From contig NZ_QUOT01000001.1 of NCBI RefSeq assembly GCF_003390375.1, positions 1,240,001 to 1,304,000 of the forward strand: a stretch of DNA of 64,000 bases. The letters are read 5' to 3'. The notes beneath the pieces are model-generated. The model worked only from the letters and a program-made list of their open reading frames with translations, did not search any database and had not been told where the DNA came from. Source of the DNA: Thalassotalea euphylliae. Its GTDB lineage: Bacteria > Pseudomonadota > Gammaproteobacteria > Enterobacterales > Alteromonadaceae. The stretch's first letter is position 1, and each line of letters starts with the position of its first letter. Below, one piece after another: positions 16,159 through 25,709 of the stretch. A program made the position numbers and the translations under genes.

Positions 16159-17399
16159 TGTTAGCTAAATATCAAACAGTTCAGACCAAAGCGATGGAGC
16201 AATTTATTATTCTCTTATTCGCTTTTTCTTTGTTGGTTGACTCGCTAAATGGTTTTCTCACGTTAAAACTTGGTTTACCTAGCATAGTGTCGATAGCGTA
16301 CAAGCAAGGAATTTTGCTGTGCTTATATTTGTATGCGTTGTGTTTCAATCGTGGGGCTTTTATCGCGACAAATGTAATTCTCTTTGTTTTTTTGCTTTGG
16401 GCCAATATTCGATTTTTGTTTGTTGATAATTTATTTTTTGCTCACTCTTTTCAGGAAGCCCTCAAAGCTATCTACTTTTTGATCGCTTTTGTCGTGATCT
16501 CCCAATTTAAAACCCTTTCTGAACGTACATTTAAGCTGGTAATTTTAACGTATTTTGTCACCTTGCTACTTAATGTTGTGTTGTCACTTGTCGGTATAGG
16601 ATTTAATTCATATGGAAGCTACGGCGCGAAAGGCTTTTTTTATGGTGGAAATGTTTTGTCGGGCATTATTGTCGTTGTTTCTAGTTTCTTTTTTTCTATC
16701 GCATTAAAACGCTCAGTCATTTCGTTCACTATAATCTTGGGTCTAATGTTATTGCTGGCACTAATCATAGGTACGAAAAGTGGTATTCTTGGCGTCGTAC
16801 TCTGTGCACTGTTGGTTGTCGCGTTTAATTTGAATACCAAGTTATTTCTTATTATTAGTACTGTGGTGGTTTCTGCAGCTGTTGGGCTTTATGCACTAAT
16901 AGATAACATATGGGAATCTCCTATAGTTGGTCGAATGGTATTTTTTTATGAGCAAGGAGGCGTTGGAAGACTTTTATTCTCTGGCCGAGAAGATAAGCTA
17001 GCCACCATTTTGCCTGCCTTTTTTGATCGCCCTATCATGGAGATAATGTTTGGTTTTAATCAAAGTCAACTGATACGTTTGCCAAGTACACTTACCGAGC
17101 TCGATTTAGTCGATATGGTCGTGTTGTTTGGCTCGATATTTACCTGCGCCTTGCTGGCAGCATACGTTTTCATTTTTATGCGTGTCGCAACAACGAAACA
17201 CTCTTCCGTCCAGCAAAGTGCATTGATTTCGTTTATCGTACTAGTTTGTATTGCCTTTGTTGCAGGTCATGTATTTTTCAACGGAACAATCACACCAATA
17301 TGGGGTTTCATCACTGGCGCAGCTATCGCGGTATCAAGTAAGCTGAGCCAGCACCCACTTAATAAACAAAAAGCAGTGTTAGATAATAGAACGGTATAG
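16158..17399 (+). CDS. wzy: O-antigen/polysaccharide polymerase, Wzy-like
   Basis: A 413-residue inner-membrane protein with about 10-12 hydrophobic segments. A large periplasmic loop lies in the second half, about residues 245-315, and contains LLFSGREDKLATILPAF; a G-R-containing loop in this position is typical of the Wzy_C/O-antigen ligase-polymerase superfamily. Length fits Wzy. Its GTG start overlaps the previous stop by one base (TAGTG). The 3' end overlaps that of a glycosyltransferase gene on the other strand by 21 bases. Sequence alone does not separate a polymerase from a WaaL ligase, but the neighbouring wzz and the wzx downstream favour Wzy. Confidence 0.8.
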   Translation: MLAKYQTVQTKAMEQFIILLFAFSLLVDSLNGFLTLKLGLPSIVSIAYKQGILLCLYLYALCFNRGAFIATNVILFVFLLWANIRFLFVDNLFFAHSFQEALKAIYFLIAFVVISQFKTLSERTFKLVILTYFVTLLLNVVLSLVGIGFNSYGSYGAKGFFYGGNVLSGIIVVVSSFFFSIALKRSVISFTIILGLMLLLALIIGTKSGILGVVLCALLVVAFNLNTKLFLIISTVVVSAAVGLYALIDNIWESPIVGRMVFFYEQGGVGRLLFSGREDKLATILPAFFDRPIMEIMFGFNQSQLIRLPSTLTELDLVDMVVLFGSIFTCALLAAYVFIFMRVATTKHSSVQQSALISFIVLVCIAFVAGHVFFNGTITPIWGFITGAAIAVSSKLSQHPLNKQKAVLDNRTV

Positions 17400-18446
17400 C
17401 CTTACCAACTCTTCGACAACGTTTGCGAGTTTGTATGGCTCTGCACTTGCTCTAGCGTTAGATGACAGAGTTTGATAGTCAATATAGAAATCTGTTTTAT
17501 CATCTATACCATCATTTAATAGCGTTAATTTTTCCTCAATAAAGTTTGCTAAGTTAGTGGCTAGCCACTGCTCATTATTGGGTAAGAGGAATCCGTTTAC
17601 GCCACTTTTAATTTGCAGTTTTCCACCATCAGTCTCTGTCGCTATGGTCGGTACACCGCATGCCATAGCCTCAGTAATTACTAAGCCAAATGATTCATTC
17701 ATTGATAGATTTAAAAGAAACTTACTTTGATGATAATAATGTTTCAGTTGTTCGGGGGAAGCGTTAGCAATTAGGGTCACATTGTTAAATTGATGCCCTG
17801 CCAATTCATCAAAATATTCGCCCTGTCCCACAACGAGAAAACGCAATTTTGGGGTACTTTTTATCAAGGATATTAGTCGCTCTGAACCTTTGTTTTCATC
17901 TAGCCGCCCTACAAACATGATATCGACTGATTTATGTTTAACATCAGTTTGTTGCTCGTAATAGCAGCTTGAAACACCAGCACTTAACACATACCCTTCA
18001 ATTGGCGTAAAAAATTGCTGTTTTAAGTTCTCACTGACAAAAATATGTTCATCAACGCACTTACTTAACAGCCGATAAATGGCATTTGGCGGCATATATT
18101 TATAAATATCACTGCCATGATAAGTAACAAGTATTTTTACTTTGGGATTTCTAAACCACTTATAGGCCGCTGCAAGAATAATTGTTGGAAAATAAAAGTG
18201 AACATGAATAATGTTTTGTGTTTTGATGGCAAAGATGTAACGCCATAAAAAGCGGACAAAAAACAATGGGTACCTGAACAGCTTTGCTAACCCTGCCTTT
18301 TCTTCCTGATCGAGATAAAAATATTCCGTAGCAAATGCTTCGTGGTGGCTATCTCTTAATTCTTTAAACTGATTATGCACAAACAAGCCGGACTGTGGCT
18401 TGTTTGTGCTGGGGCCCATATTTGAGAGTATTAATAAATTAATCAT
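17379..18446 (-). CDS. Glycosyltransferase family 4
   Basis: A GT-B glycosyltransferase of about 355 residues. The N-terminal acceptor domain begins MINLLILSNMGPSTN..SG and contains HVHFYFP and LVTYHGSDIYKYMP. The donor domain has DIMFVGRLDENKGSERLI and the ESFGLVITEAMACGVPTIAT motif with its E-x7-E pair, typical of GT4. I chose the ATG at 18446; a GTG five codons upstream would lengthen the overlap with the preceding gene to 23 bases. It is convergent with wzy and the last gene of the minus-strand operon. Confidence 0.88.
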   Translation of the reverse strand: MINLLILSNMGPSTNKPQSGLFVHNQFKELRDSHHEAFATEYFYLDQEEKAGLAKLFRYPLFFVRFLWRYIFAIKTQNIIHVHFYFPTIILAAAYKWFRNPKVKILVTYHGSDIYKYMPPNAIYRLLSKCVDEHIFVSENLKQQFFTPIEGYVLSAGVSSCYYEQQTDVKHKSVDIMFVGRLDENKGSERLISLIKSTPKLRFLVVGQGEYFDELAGHQFNNVTLIANASPEQLKHYYHQSKFLLNLSMNESFGLVITEAMACGVPTIATETDGGKLQIKSGVNGFLLPNNEQWLATNLANFIEEKLTLLNDGIDDKTDFYIDYQTLSSNARASAEPYKLANVVEELVRLYRSII

Positions 18447-19263
18447 TGTGCTTGATAACACTGAAGTATGACTTTAACTCTTCTTGTGACCCATGTTGAA
18501 AGTAATAATAGTCATCATCAAAATTTATCGGTCTGCTTCGACCATAACCACACTTGGTGGTATCGTAACCACCGAGTAGTTTCAATATGGCTGTTTGAAT
18601 ACGGTGAATGACTTTAGCCGCGACATTATTTAAATTGGGCTGCCAAAACAAACACTCAGGCAATGCAGAAAGCAACCAAGAAGAAGCAATTGCAAACTTT
18701 CGCTCTGGCGAAATTTTTACATCCTTCGCTGCAATACCGTATACGCGACTCAAAAAACGCTCAAAGTGGGAGCGATGAAGAATAAAGAAGGATTGTTGCA
18801 AAGGCTGAACTAACCCCTTTTCCTTGCCAAACATCATGTTTTTTTTCATCTTTTGTATTTCTGACTCAATGATTCCTTTACCTTTTAGCAAGACATCTTG
18901 CTCTACATAGACAAAGTAGTCACAATCACAGTTAACCGCATAAGACAAGCCCATTAATACAGAGCGCATCCAACCACTGTATTTTCCAGTATGGTTTGTA
19001 GAGTGCCCTGGGTTTTCATTAATGGATACGAATTCAATGAGTGGTTTGTCTTGCAAATTGGTTGGCTTTAACGGCGAACAGCTATCAGTAATAATTATTT
19101 TATCTGGCGACGCATTATCAACAATTGATTGATACCAAAGTTCATGAAATGCTTGTCCTCGAATAGCGTCATCCCCGTGAAGCACGCGTTTTTGGTCTAC
19201 GGCGATATTTTCATTTGAGTTTTTATCTGAACACCACCATCCAGAGCCTATAATATACTTCAC
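18439..19263 (-). CDS. Uncharacterised GT-A-like protein
   Basis: A 274-residue protein that I do not recognise as a named family. It looks like a short GT-A type glycosyltransferase: DCDYFVYVEQDVLLKG (about residues 113-128) has an acidic EQD in the position of a DxD motif, and GKYSGWMRSVLMGLSYA precedes it. No membrane segment is evident. The C-terminus has an unusual YGRSRPINFDDDYYYFQHG. The GTG start overlaps the upstream GT2 gene by four bases (GTGA), so the two are probably co-translated. A glycosyltransferase role is inferred from these motifs and from context. Confidence 0.6.
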   Translation of the reverse strand: MKYIIGSGWWCSDKNSNENIAVDQKRVLHGDDAIRGQAFHELWYQSIVDNASPDKIIITDSCSPLKPTNLQDKPLIEFVSINENPGHSTNHTGKYSGWMRSVLMGLSYAVNCDCDYFVYVEQDVLLKGKGIIESEIQKMKKNMMFGKEKGLVQPLQQSFFILHRSHFERFLSRVYGIAAKDVKISPERKFAIASSWLLSALPECLFWQPNLNNVAAKVIHRIQTAILKLLGGYDTTKCGYGRSRPINFDDDYYYFQHGSQEELKSYFSVIKHND

Positions 19264-20156
19264 TTAATTAGCCTTCTTAATTTGTTGGTAGAAAGCGACA
19301 AAAATTTTTTTGTGATATTGCTATAGAGTTTAATATTTTCCCTGAATGAAAGGTTGCGAAGCCCATAGCCTAATAATTTCGGCAGTTTTCCTGTCCGAAT
19401 AGCTGTTGCAACGACTTCTTTGTTAAGAAACCCATTAATGTCTTTAGTCTCAAAGTAGACCTTATACTCTTGTAGCCAATCTAGTGACCGTTGCACTGAA
19501 ATAGATTTCTTTGCGATCGTTTCCGTACCTATCCAGATATAGTCAACCAAAGCTTTTTCGGAAAAAACAAACTGACCACCTAGGCTTTCTGCTCTGAGCA
19601 GGAAGTCGTAGTCTTGATGTCGCCTCAATTTGGGGTTAAACATTATCTGCTTCGCAAAAGCTAAAGGTAAAATAAGCCCCGATGTTTGCACTATGCCATT
19701 GTGACTAAATAAATAGGAGCTTAATCGTTCACCACCACGCATTCCACGCTCTGGCAAGAAGACTATATTGTCAGGTGTTAACGAATTATAGCAACGGAGT
19801 TTACAATACCTAATTTCATTGTCTGCCAAAGGTTTAGCTAGCTGTGTCTCTAATTTTGTCGGAGCCCATAAGTCATCAGAATCAAGAAAAGCGACATACT
19901 TTCCTTTCGCTATCGACAAACCAGAATTCCTCGCCTGCGCACCATTAAGATTCTCGGTATGTTTAATCAGTTGAATACGAGGGTCACCCAGCTCTGATAT
20001 AAACAGCTCTAGCTGATCTACGTCATCAGAAAAGTCATCGACAACAATTAATTCCCAGTTTTCGAATGTTTGATTAACCACCGAAAGTATTGAATTTTTG
20101 ACCACGTCACTTCGATTAAAATGAGGGGTAATAATGCTAACTTCACATGACTGCAT
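19260..20156 (-). CDS. Glycosyltransferase family 2
   Basis: A 298-residue GT-A enzyme. It has VSIITPHFNRSDVVKNSILS at the N-terminus, ELIVVDDFSDD, ARNSGLSIAKGKYVAFLDSDDLW with the DSDD nucleotide-sugar motif at about residue 93, and RRHQDYDFLLRAESLGG further on. These are textbook GT2 features. It transfers a sugar from a nucleotide donor to the growing repeat unit in the cytoplasm; the sugar cannot be predicted. It is followed by an overlapping gene for a second putative transferase. Confidence 0.92.
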   Translation of the reverse strand: MQSCEVSIITPHFNRSDVVKNSILSVVNQTFENWELIVVDDFSDDVDQLELFISELGDPRIQLIKHTENLNGAQARNSGLSIAKGKYVAFLDSDDLWAPTKLETQLAKPLADNEIRYCKLRCYNSLTPDNIVFLPERGMRGGERLSSYLFSHNGIVQTSGLILPLAFAKQIMFNPKLRRHQDYDFLLRAESLGGQFVFSEKALVDYIWIGTETIAKKSISVQRSLDWLQEYKVYFETKDINGFLNKEVVATAIRTGKLPKLLGYGLRNLSFRENIKLYSNITKKFLSLSTNKLRRLIK

Positions 20157-20235
20157 AAATAAAAAAACCTTAAACTAGTGACTCACGAAGCAATGTGAAT
20201 TATCGATTAGTAAAACACTCTACTTGGCTTTACCT

Positions 20236-21702
20236 TTATGAAGACTCTTTTGAGCCTTGCAAAATCATAACGCTACTCGGCGCCATTCTCTTATCTTTTT
20301 GATTTCTATTCGACCAGACAAGGGAGGTATCATCAAATTCATACATAAACGCCTCCTTATTGGTATTAATCAGTATTTTTGTGCCATCAAACATAGACAC
20401 CTCACTAATACCCGCTAAATAGCTTTTATGTATGCTATCAATCGATTTGTTTCCAGCAATATCATCTGTAAAAGTATCGCTAATTCTTCCTGTCACGATG
20501 GGGTCGATGCCCAACACCCCTGCGGATGGCGGAGAATAGGAACAAATTTCAATGTAGAGGGAAACTAGCCACTGCTCACGTATTCCCAAATATAAGGCGA
20601 GAATTATTGACTCTAGCGCTTCATTGCAAAAGCCATTGGTTTGCCCCACCCTTTTCATAAAACTTTTGTAAAATGTTGAGCGATGTAAATAAGCTAGACC
20701 GCTTCTAATTTCAGCTAATAGGTTTGTTTCAAGGGTTGGTCTTTGGACATTATTAACCTTAAGCCAAAGTAAGAGTTTACACATATCCCAAATATTAACG
20801 ACGTGGTACTCCAATGCCCCGCCTGTTAATCGAATATCTCTTTCTTGAAAGCCTGACTTAAAGCTTCTAATCGGCTTGCATTGTTTAACTTTCAGCCTAA
20901 ATTTATTGTAATAAAACTGTTTTATTACCAGTTGAAGCTTTTTGGTAATTCTCCCTTTTCGCCCCAGAAATACGCTATAGATAGCTGTCATCATTGAATC
21001 AAGCACATTAAACCAGCCCTTTTCATTAATTGACGCTTGCCAATAAGCTTCAAGTGCATCCAAGCCATCATCGATCATTGCTGACAATGGCGTTGGCAAT
21101 TCTAGCGTTTTATTGGCTATCAATAATGTAGTAAGCGTATCTAGCTGGGTATTGAGAATAAGCTTATTACTTGCACTTGCATTTAAAAAGTCATCTCCGT
21201 GCCACTGAGGGTAAAAAGGTAATTCACCGGACTCGATACTATCGTGATAAAACCAAACACCTGACCCAATTCGCTCATGAAAATCACAATGCTTAGTTAG
21301 TAATTCTATCACTTGCTGTTTAGCAGTTTTCTGGTATCTAGCTCGCTTAGTACTAGCTATCAAAGTAGCACTTTTTTGACTACCATCGCTCTGTGAATAG
21401 TTCTGCTGCTCTAGCAAGAGTAACCTCAACGCAGAGCTCGTAAACCTTAGATGGACTTCTTCATGCCCCCAAACACCGTGGCGCCAGAAACTATTTCCCG
21501 CAAGATTGTTATGCACTCCTTCAACACATAAAGTCTTTAATTTATCGTCATTGGAAAAGTTCGCAAAATGATAGATAGATAAAGCATCCATTTCCATCTG
21601 ACTACCGTTTCTTGGGTCTATTGCGTGCCCATTTTTAAAAAATGCTGTTATGTCTTTTGGCCATGCGACAACCGTGCAAGAGCCTAAAATAGTGAGTTTC
21701 AT
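20236..21702 (-). CDS. Uncharacterised 488-residue protein of the polysaccharide locus
   Basis: I do not recognise this protein. It has no signal peptide, no clear membrane segment and no glycosyltransferase motif. Visible features are NNLAGNSFWRHGVWGHEEVH (about 65-84), a mostly helical middle, LTGGALEYHVVNIWDMCKLL, GFCNEALESIILALYLG and PPSAGVLGIDPIVTG. The pattern of helices with conserved-looking Trp, His and Glu residues is reminiscent of alpha/alpha-toroid sugar enzymes, but this is only an impression. It overlaps the wzx stop by four bases (ATGA), so its product is probably made together with the flippase. Confidence 0.55.
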   Translation of the reverse strand: MKLTILGSCTVVAWPKDITAFFKNGHAIDPRNGSQMEMDALSIYHFANFSNDDKLKTLCVEGVHNNLAGNSFWRHGVWGHEEVHLRFTSSALRLLLLEQQNYSQSDGSQKSATLIASTKRARYQKTAKQQVIELLTKHCDFHERIGSGVWFYHDSIESGELPFYPQWHGDDFLNASASNKLILNTQLDTLTTLLIANKTLELPTPLSAMIDDGLDALEAYWQASINEKGWFNVLDSMMTAIYSVFLGRKGRITKKLQLVIKQFYYNKFRLKVKQCKPIRSFKSGFQERDIRLTGGALEYHVVNIWDMCKLLLWLKVNNVQRPTLETNLLAEIRSGLAYLHRSTFYKSFMKRVGQTNGFCNEALESIILALYLGIREQWLVSLYIEICSYSPPSAGVLGIDPIVTGRISDTFTDDIAGNKSIDSIHKSYLAGISEVSMFDGTKILINTNKEAFMYEFDDTSLVWSNRNQKDKRMAPSSVMILQGSKESS

Positions 21703-23099
21703 TTTGCGGTTTTTGACACTTCAAACTTATAAATGAATGTTAAGACTGGCAAGGTACTACAAGCAGTATATAAGACCAGTACAAACTCATTGCTATCGGC
21801 ATTAAATAGTGATGTAAAGAAATACCCCACAATCGATGTATATATTACGATAGGGAGTAACCTTGTTATTAATAAGCTGACAAATTGTTTTTGCTTTTCT
21901 AATAATTGGTAGGCTAAGCACCAAGCAAACAACAATATGAATGCCTGTAATATTGCTAAGCCAGTTACAATTCCTTCAATATGCCTATCAGACGTGAGAT
22001 AGATAACGCTAGATACTAGAAATAACAAGCCAATATTCCAATAGAGACCATAGTGGGGCTTCAATCGAACCATCCATAATGTTGATACGGGTGCTGTCGA
22101 ATATCGCAACGCCATCCATAAACACATAATTGGCACTAGGGTAAACAAAGTGTTGTAGCCCTCACCTAGCAACAAATTTATAAACAACTCATGATTAATC
22201 GCTAAACCTAGGAAACCTATAAATACAACAGTGACTACGAACACATTAAACTGCTGGTATTGACCAACGAGTTCTTCACGCTGCGTGCTATTGGCAAGCT
22301 TAGGGTGAAAGACTCTGGTAAAGGTGCTCACCACGACATCACCAAACCGAGAAAAGAGATTTTTAATGATTGAATACTGACCCGCAATTTCAGCACCAAC
22401 GAATTTAGTGATCAGTAAAATATCTAAATTTCTCGCAAAGAAGTTGATATTAAATTCGCCAAGTTGATACAGGGAAAAGTTAAGCACCGACTTAATCTCT
22501 CGCCATGAGAAGCTAGCTTCAAAGTTAAAAGTTTCTCTAACGTAATAAAAAGCTATCATGAGCGCTGACACATGCATGGCAAGCATTGCATAGACTAGCG
22601 ACCAAACACCTTGTTCGTATAGTGCAGCAACTATTCCACTTAAAAGGCCAATGAGTTTTGAAGATATGGTAATAATTGCTATAGGCTTCAACGCTAGTTG
22701 TTTTTGTAGCAGTGCAACAAAGACTCTAGAAGATGCCGCAAAAGGTAAACTAATAAGTAGTAACGGGATAATATGGGCTAATGCTGGCAATTCATAAAAG
22801 CCGGCAATTACCGGCGCAAGCAGGCTAGCAATGCCTAGTACAATAACGGAAATTAAATTGACATAATTGAATAAAATACTGACTTGGCGGGTTGTAATAT
22901 CTTTCTGGCTAATAATAGCATTGCCAATCCCGCCTTCCGAAAACAACTGTGAGAATCCAAGTACGACTAAAGCAATAGCAAAAACACCGAAGTCTTCAGC
23001 GACTAAAAATCTGGCTAAAATTGCAATCTTTAAAATATCTAGGGTGGCACTACCGATAGATGTTAATGCACTCCATGAAATATTTTTCTTCAAGCTCAC
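21699..23099 (-). CDS. wzx: Wzx-type lipid-linked oligosaccharide flippase
   Basis: A polysaccharide-transport membrane protein of about 466 residues with about 12 hydrophobic segments. The N-terminus MSLKKNISWSALTSIGSATL and ARFLVAEDFGVFAIALVVLGF followed by FSEGGIGNAIIS are typical of the MOP/PST superfamily (Wzx, WzxC, TuaB). It flips undecaprenyl-diphosphate repeat units to the periplasmic side. I prefer the GTG at 23099, which has GGAAG five bases before it, over a TTG four codons upstream whose AGGAA is too close. It is the partner of the wzy and wzz genes in the same locus. Confidence 0.88.
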   Translation of the reverse strand: MSLKKNISWSALTSIGSATLDILKIAILARFLVAEDFGVFAIALVVLGFSQLFSEGGIGNAIISQKDITTRQVSILFNYVNLISVIVLGIASLLAPVIAGFYELPALAHIIPLLLISLPFAASSRVFVALLQKQLALKPIAIITISSKLIGLLSGIVAALYEQGVWSLVYAMLAMHVSALMIAFYYVRETFNFEASFSWREIKSVLNFSLYQLGEFNINFFARNLDILLITKFVGAEIAGQYSIIKNLFSRFGDVVVSTFTRVFHPKLANSTQREELVGQYQQFNVFVVTVVFIGFLGLAINHELFINLLLGEGYNTLFTLVPIMCLWMALRYSTAPVSTLWMVRLKPHYGLYWNIGLLFLVSSVIYLTSDRHIEGIVTGLAILQAFILLFAWCLAYQLLEKQKQFVSLLITRLLPIVIYTSIVGYFFTSLFNADSNEFVLVLYTACSTLPVLTFIYKFEVSKTAK

Positions 23100-23295
23100 A
23101 GCTACTTCCAATTCCTAAAAATACTTGTTTTTAACAGCTCAATATGCAACTAGTCACTGTTTTGGGACTAAGGTATGACATCAAATGATAACGACTGACA
23201 TCAGTGACCATTGTAAATAAGTTACGAACTGTCAAATGAGGGCATTCAGATTAATCAGGCCTCCATTTTGCAGAAACAGTTAGGTTGTTATTTAC

Positions 23296-23652
23296 TTAAT
23301 TAGAAGACTTTTTCTTTAACTGCTCAATCTCAGTTTCTAATATAGCCAGTTTTTGCACAGTCCTATCAATGGTAACGTTCATATTATTTCGCTCAATGTC
23401 CATCAATAATATTTTTACGAGCGCAGCTCCTAAACCAAGAATTAAAGGAATCACGGGAGGGTAAGCTATACCTAAGAAAATACCAACTCTGTCAATAACA
23501 CTTGGATAAAAACCTAGTAGAGCAACGGCCAAAGCGACGAAAAACCACCGAAATGCTTGTTTCGGCTGCAAATGATCACGTCTTACTAAAAAGAAAATAA
23601 TAGCAGCAATCGCAACACCGATTAATGAGCTAACTAGTTGAGGAGATAACAA
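23296..23652 (-). CDS. DUF2304 family membrane protein
   Basis: A 118-residue protein with three hydrophobic segments (about 5-23, 33-50 and 58-85) and a charged C-terminal helix. The pattern and the RRDHLQPKQAFRWFFVALAV stretch fit DUF2304. This family is very often encoded next to a DPM1-like GT2 gene, as here, where it follows that gene by 25 bases. It may act as the membrane partner of the transferase. The start appears to be TTG, with AGG nine bases upstream. Function is not established. Confidence 0.75.
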   Translation of the reverse strand: MLSPQLVSSLIGVAIAAIIFFLVRRDHLQPKQAFRWFFVALAVALLGFYPSVIDRVGIFLGIAYPPVIPLILGLGAALVKILLMDIERNNMNVTIDRTVQKLAILETEIEQLKKKSSN

Positions 23653-23677
23653 AATTTTGACCTAATAACCTATAAAC

Positions 23678-24376
23678 CTAATGCTTAATTTTATTTAAAT
23701 AAGCGTATTTTTTCACGGGAAATGCCTTAGATACGGAGAGTAAACCGCTATAGGCAAGGTAGTAAAATACACTGCCCCAAGAATAAAATATACGGGAGAT
23801 TCCATCAGTCCTTTCATGCATCTTTACTGGCACTTCGACGATTTTCAATCGTAAATTGCGAAGCATCAGCAAAATACCAACGCATTGATATTCTAGCATG
23901 GTTGCCTGCCTTGACACTAAAACATGTATGGCCTCTCGGTTATACAATCTAAAACCAGAGGTAATATCATTTACTTTCAAACCATTAAGCAGTTTAAACA
24001 ATCGCCAGGCGACATGACGACCAGCGCTCCCTCTAGACGTACAACTTCCAATCACTACGTCTGCACCTTTCGCGTAAGCATCAATCATGGTTTGCAAGTC
24101 AGTATCATTATGTTGGCCATCTGCATCCATTGTAATCACAACATCAGCATCAAGCTTATGAGCGTATCTAATACCAGCTTGCGTTGACCGCCACGCTCCT
24201 AAATTTTTAATGTTACAAAGCACTGTCGCCCCGCAAGTCCTTGCAATACCGGCTGTTTTATCTGTGCTAAAGTCATCGACAACAATGACGTTATAGTTTT
24301 TTTCAACCAATGAAGAAATAACTCTACCTATTGAGGTTTCTTCGTTCATTGCAGGGATGACAATGTAAACTTTCAA
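23678..24376 (-). CDS. DPM1/DPG-synthase-like glycosyltransferase family 2
   Basis: About 232 residues of GT2 sequence similar to polyprenyl-phosphate mannosyl/glucosyltransferases. It has VYIVIPAMNEETSIGRVISS, NVIVVDDFSTDKT, DADVVITMDADGQH with the DxD at about residue 95, and DITSGFRLYNREA. I chose the TTG at 24376, which has AGGCG seven bases upstream and places the family start immediately at the beta strand. The frame continues 35 codons further upstream to an ATG, but that extension is not like the family. Such enzymes make polyprenyl-phosphate sugars for modification of glycans on the periplasmic side. The TMTC-like gene downstream is a possible user. Confidence 0.85.
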   Translation of the reverse strand: MKVYIVIPAMNEETSIGRVISSLVEKNYNVIVVDDFSTDKTAGIARTCGATVLCNIKNLGAWRSTQAGIRYAHKLDADVVITMDADGQHNDTDLQTMIDAYAKGADVVIGSCTSRGSAGRHVAWRLFKLLNGLKVNDITSGFRLYNREAIHVLVSRQATMLEYQCVGILLMLRNLRLKIVEVPVKMHERTDGISRIFYSWGSVFYYLAYSGLLSVSKAFPVKKYAYLNKIKH

Positions 24377-24584
24377 TTTGACGCCTAAAAATAAAAAAGA
24401 CGGGATAGTATATCGATGTCCAAGGAAAACTTCGAGACACTGAGTCTGATTATCATAAAAACATTGGAGGATTAAATACAACTTACGGAGTTGGCTTAAC
24501 TCTATTGTTAGTTATATTTAATCGCACATTGAGACTATAAGTATACTAATTTTAAGTATATGACATGCTAAATGGGCTATTAAA

Positions 24585-25664
24585 CTAGCAAAGCTTTTCC
24601 CACCACGTTTGATTATTCAAATACCAATTAACAGTCTTTCTAATGCCAGTTTCAAACGACTCATGAGGAGTATATCCCAATTCATGGTTAGTCTTAGTAG
24701 CATCTATCGCATAACGGCGATCATGACCTGCTCTATCTTCTACATAAGTAATTAGATATTCAGACTTGCCTTGCATTGCCGAGCTAGCCGTCGCGAACTG
24801 TGAAGCTAACTTAGGGTTATTGGCAAAAGCCTCATCCATGAGTTTACAAACGACTTTAACAATATCAATATTGGCCCACTCATTGTGCCCACCAATATTA
24901 TAATTTTCGCCAACCCGACCTTTTGACAGCACCAGCTCAATACCTCGTGCGTGATCTTCAACATACAACCAGTCTCTTATTTGTAAACCATCTCCATAAA
25001 CAGGTAGTGGCTTATCCTTTAAAATGTTGGTAATGATGAGTGGAATAAGTTTTTCAGGAAAATGGTAAGGACCATAATTATTAGAGCAATTAGATGTTGT
25101 TACATTTAAACCATAGGTGTGATGGTATGCCCGAACAAGATGGTCACTAGCGGCCTTACTTGCTGAATAAGGAGAATTCGGTGCATATGCTGTTTCCTCT
25201 GTAAATGCTGGTTCTTTTGCCCCTAAAGATCCATAAACTTCATCAGTAGAGACGTGGTGAAACCTATGTTCAACAGGTGAGCGTCCTTCCTTATGAGGTT
25301 GATCCAACCAGATTTTTTTAGCCGCCTTCAACAAACTATAGGTGCCAATAATGTTGGTTTCTATAAACGCATCAGGCCCTGTAATTGAACGGTCTACATG
25401 AGATTCTGCCGCAAAATGAACTATCGTATTGATAGACTGCTCTGCTAATAATTTCTCGACTAATGCAGTGTTACAGATATCACCGTGGACAAATAAATAA
25501 TTAGCATTGCTTTCCAAACTCGTTAAGTTCTCTTGATTTCCAGCGTAAGTAAGCGCATCTAACACAATAACCTTATCTTCAGGATGATTTGCCAGCCAAT
25601 AATGGACGAAATTGGCACCGATAAAGCCTGCACCACCGGTGACTAACAAATTTCTATTTTTCAT
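24585..25664 (-). CDS. rmlB: dTDP-glucose 4,6-dehydratase
   Basis: A 359-residue extended short-chain dehydrogenase. It converts dTDP-glucose to dTDP-4-keto-6-deoxyglucose. The NAD fold is TGGAGFIGANFVHYWL (9-24). The active site has STDEVYGSLG, and YSASKAASDHLVRAY gives the YxxxK pair. NNYGPYHFPEKLIPL and the GDGLQIRDWLYVEDHARG segment are typical RmlB/RffG. It follows rmlA by 45 bases. No rmlC or rmlD is present, so the keto sugar is more likely used by the aminotransferase encoded nearby than for rhamnose. Confidence 0.96.
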   Translation of the reverse strand: MKNRNLLVTGGAGFIGANFVHYWLANHPEDKVIVLDALTYAGNQENLTSLESNANYLFVHGDICNTALVEKLLAEQSINTIVHFAAESHVDRSITGPDAFIETNIIGTYSLLKAAKKIWLDQPHKEGRSPVEHRFHHVSTDEVYGSLGAKEPAFTEETAYAPNSPYSASKAASDHLVRAYHHTYGLNVTTSNCSNNYGPYHFPEKLIPLIITNILKDKPLPVYGDGLQIRDWLYVEDHARGIELVLSKGRVGENYNIGGHNEWANIDIVKVVCKLMDEAFANNPKLASQFATASSAMQGKSEYLITYVEDRAGHDRRYAIDATKTNHELGYTPHESFETGIRKTVNWYLNNQTWWEKLC

Positions 25665-25709
25665 TTCTTTTTACAACATCTCATAGTAACTGCAGCCAAT
25701 GCGGCATAT

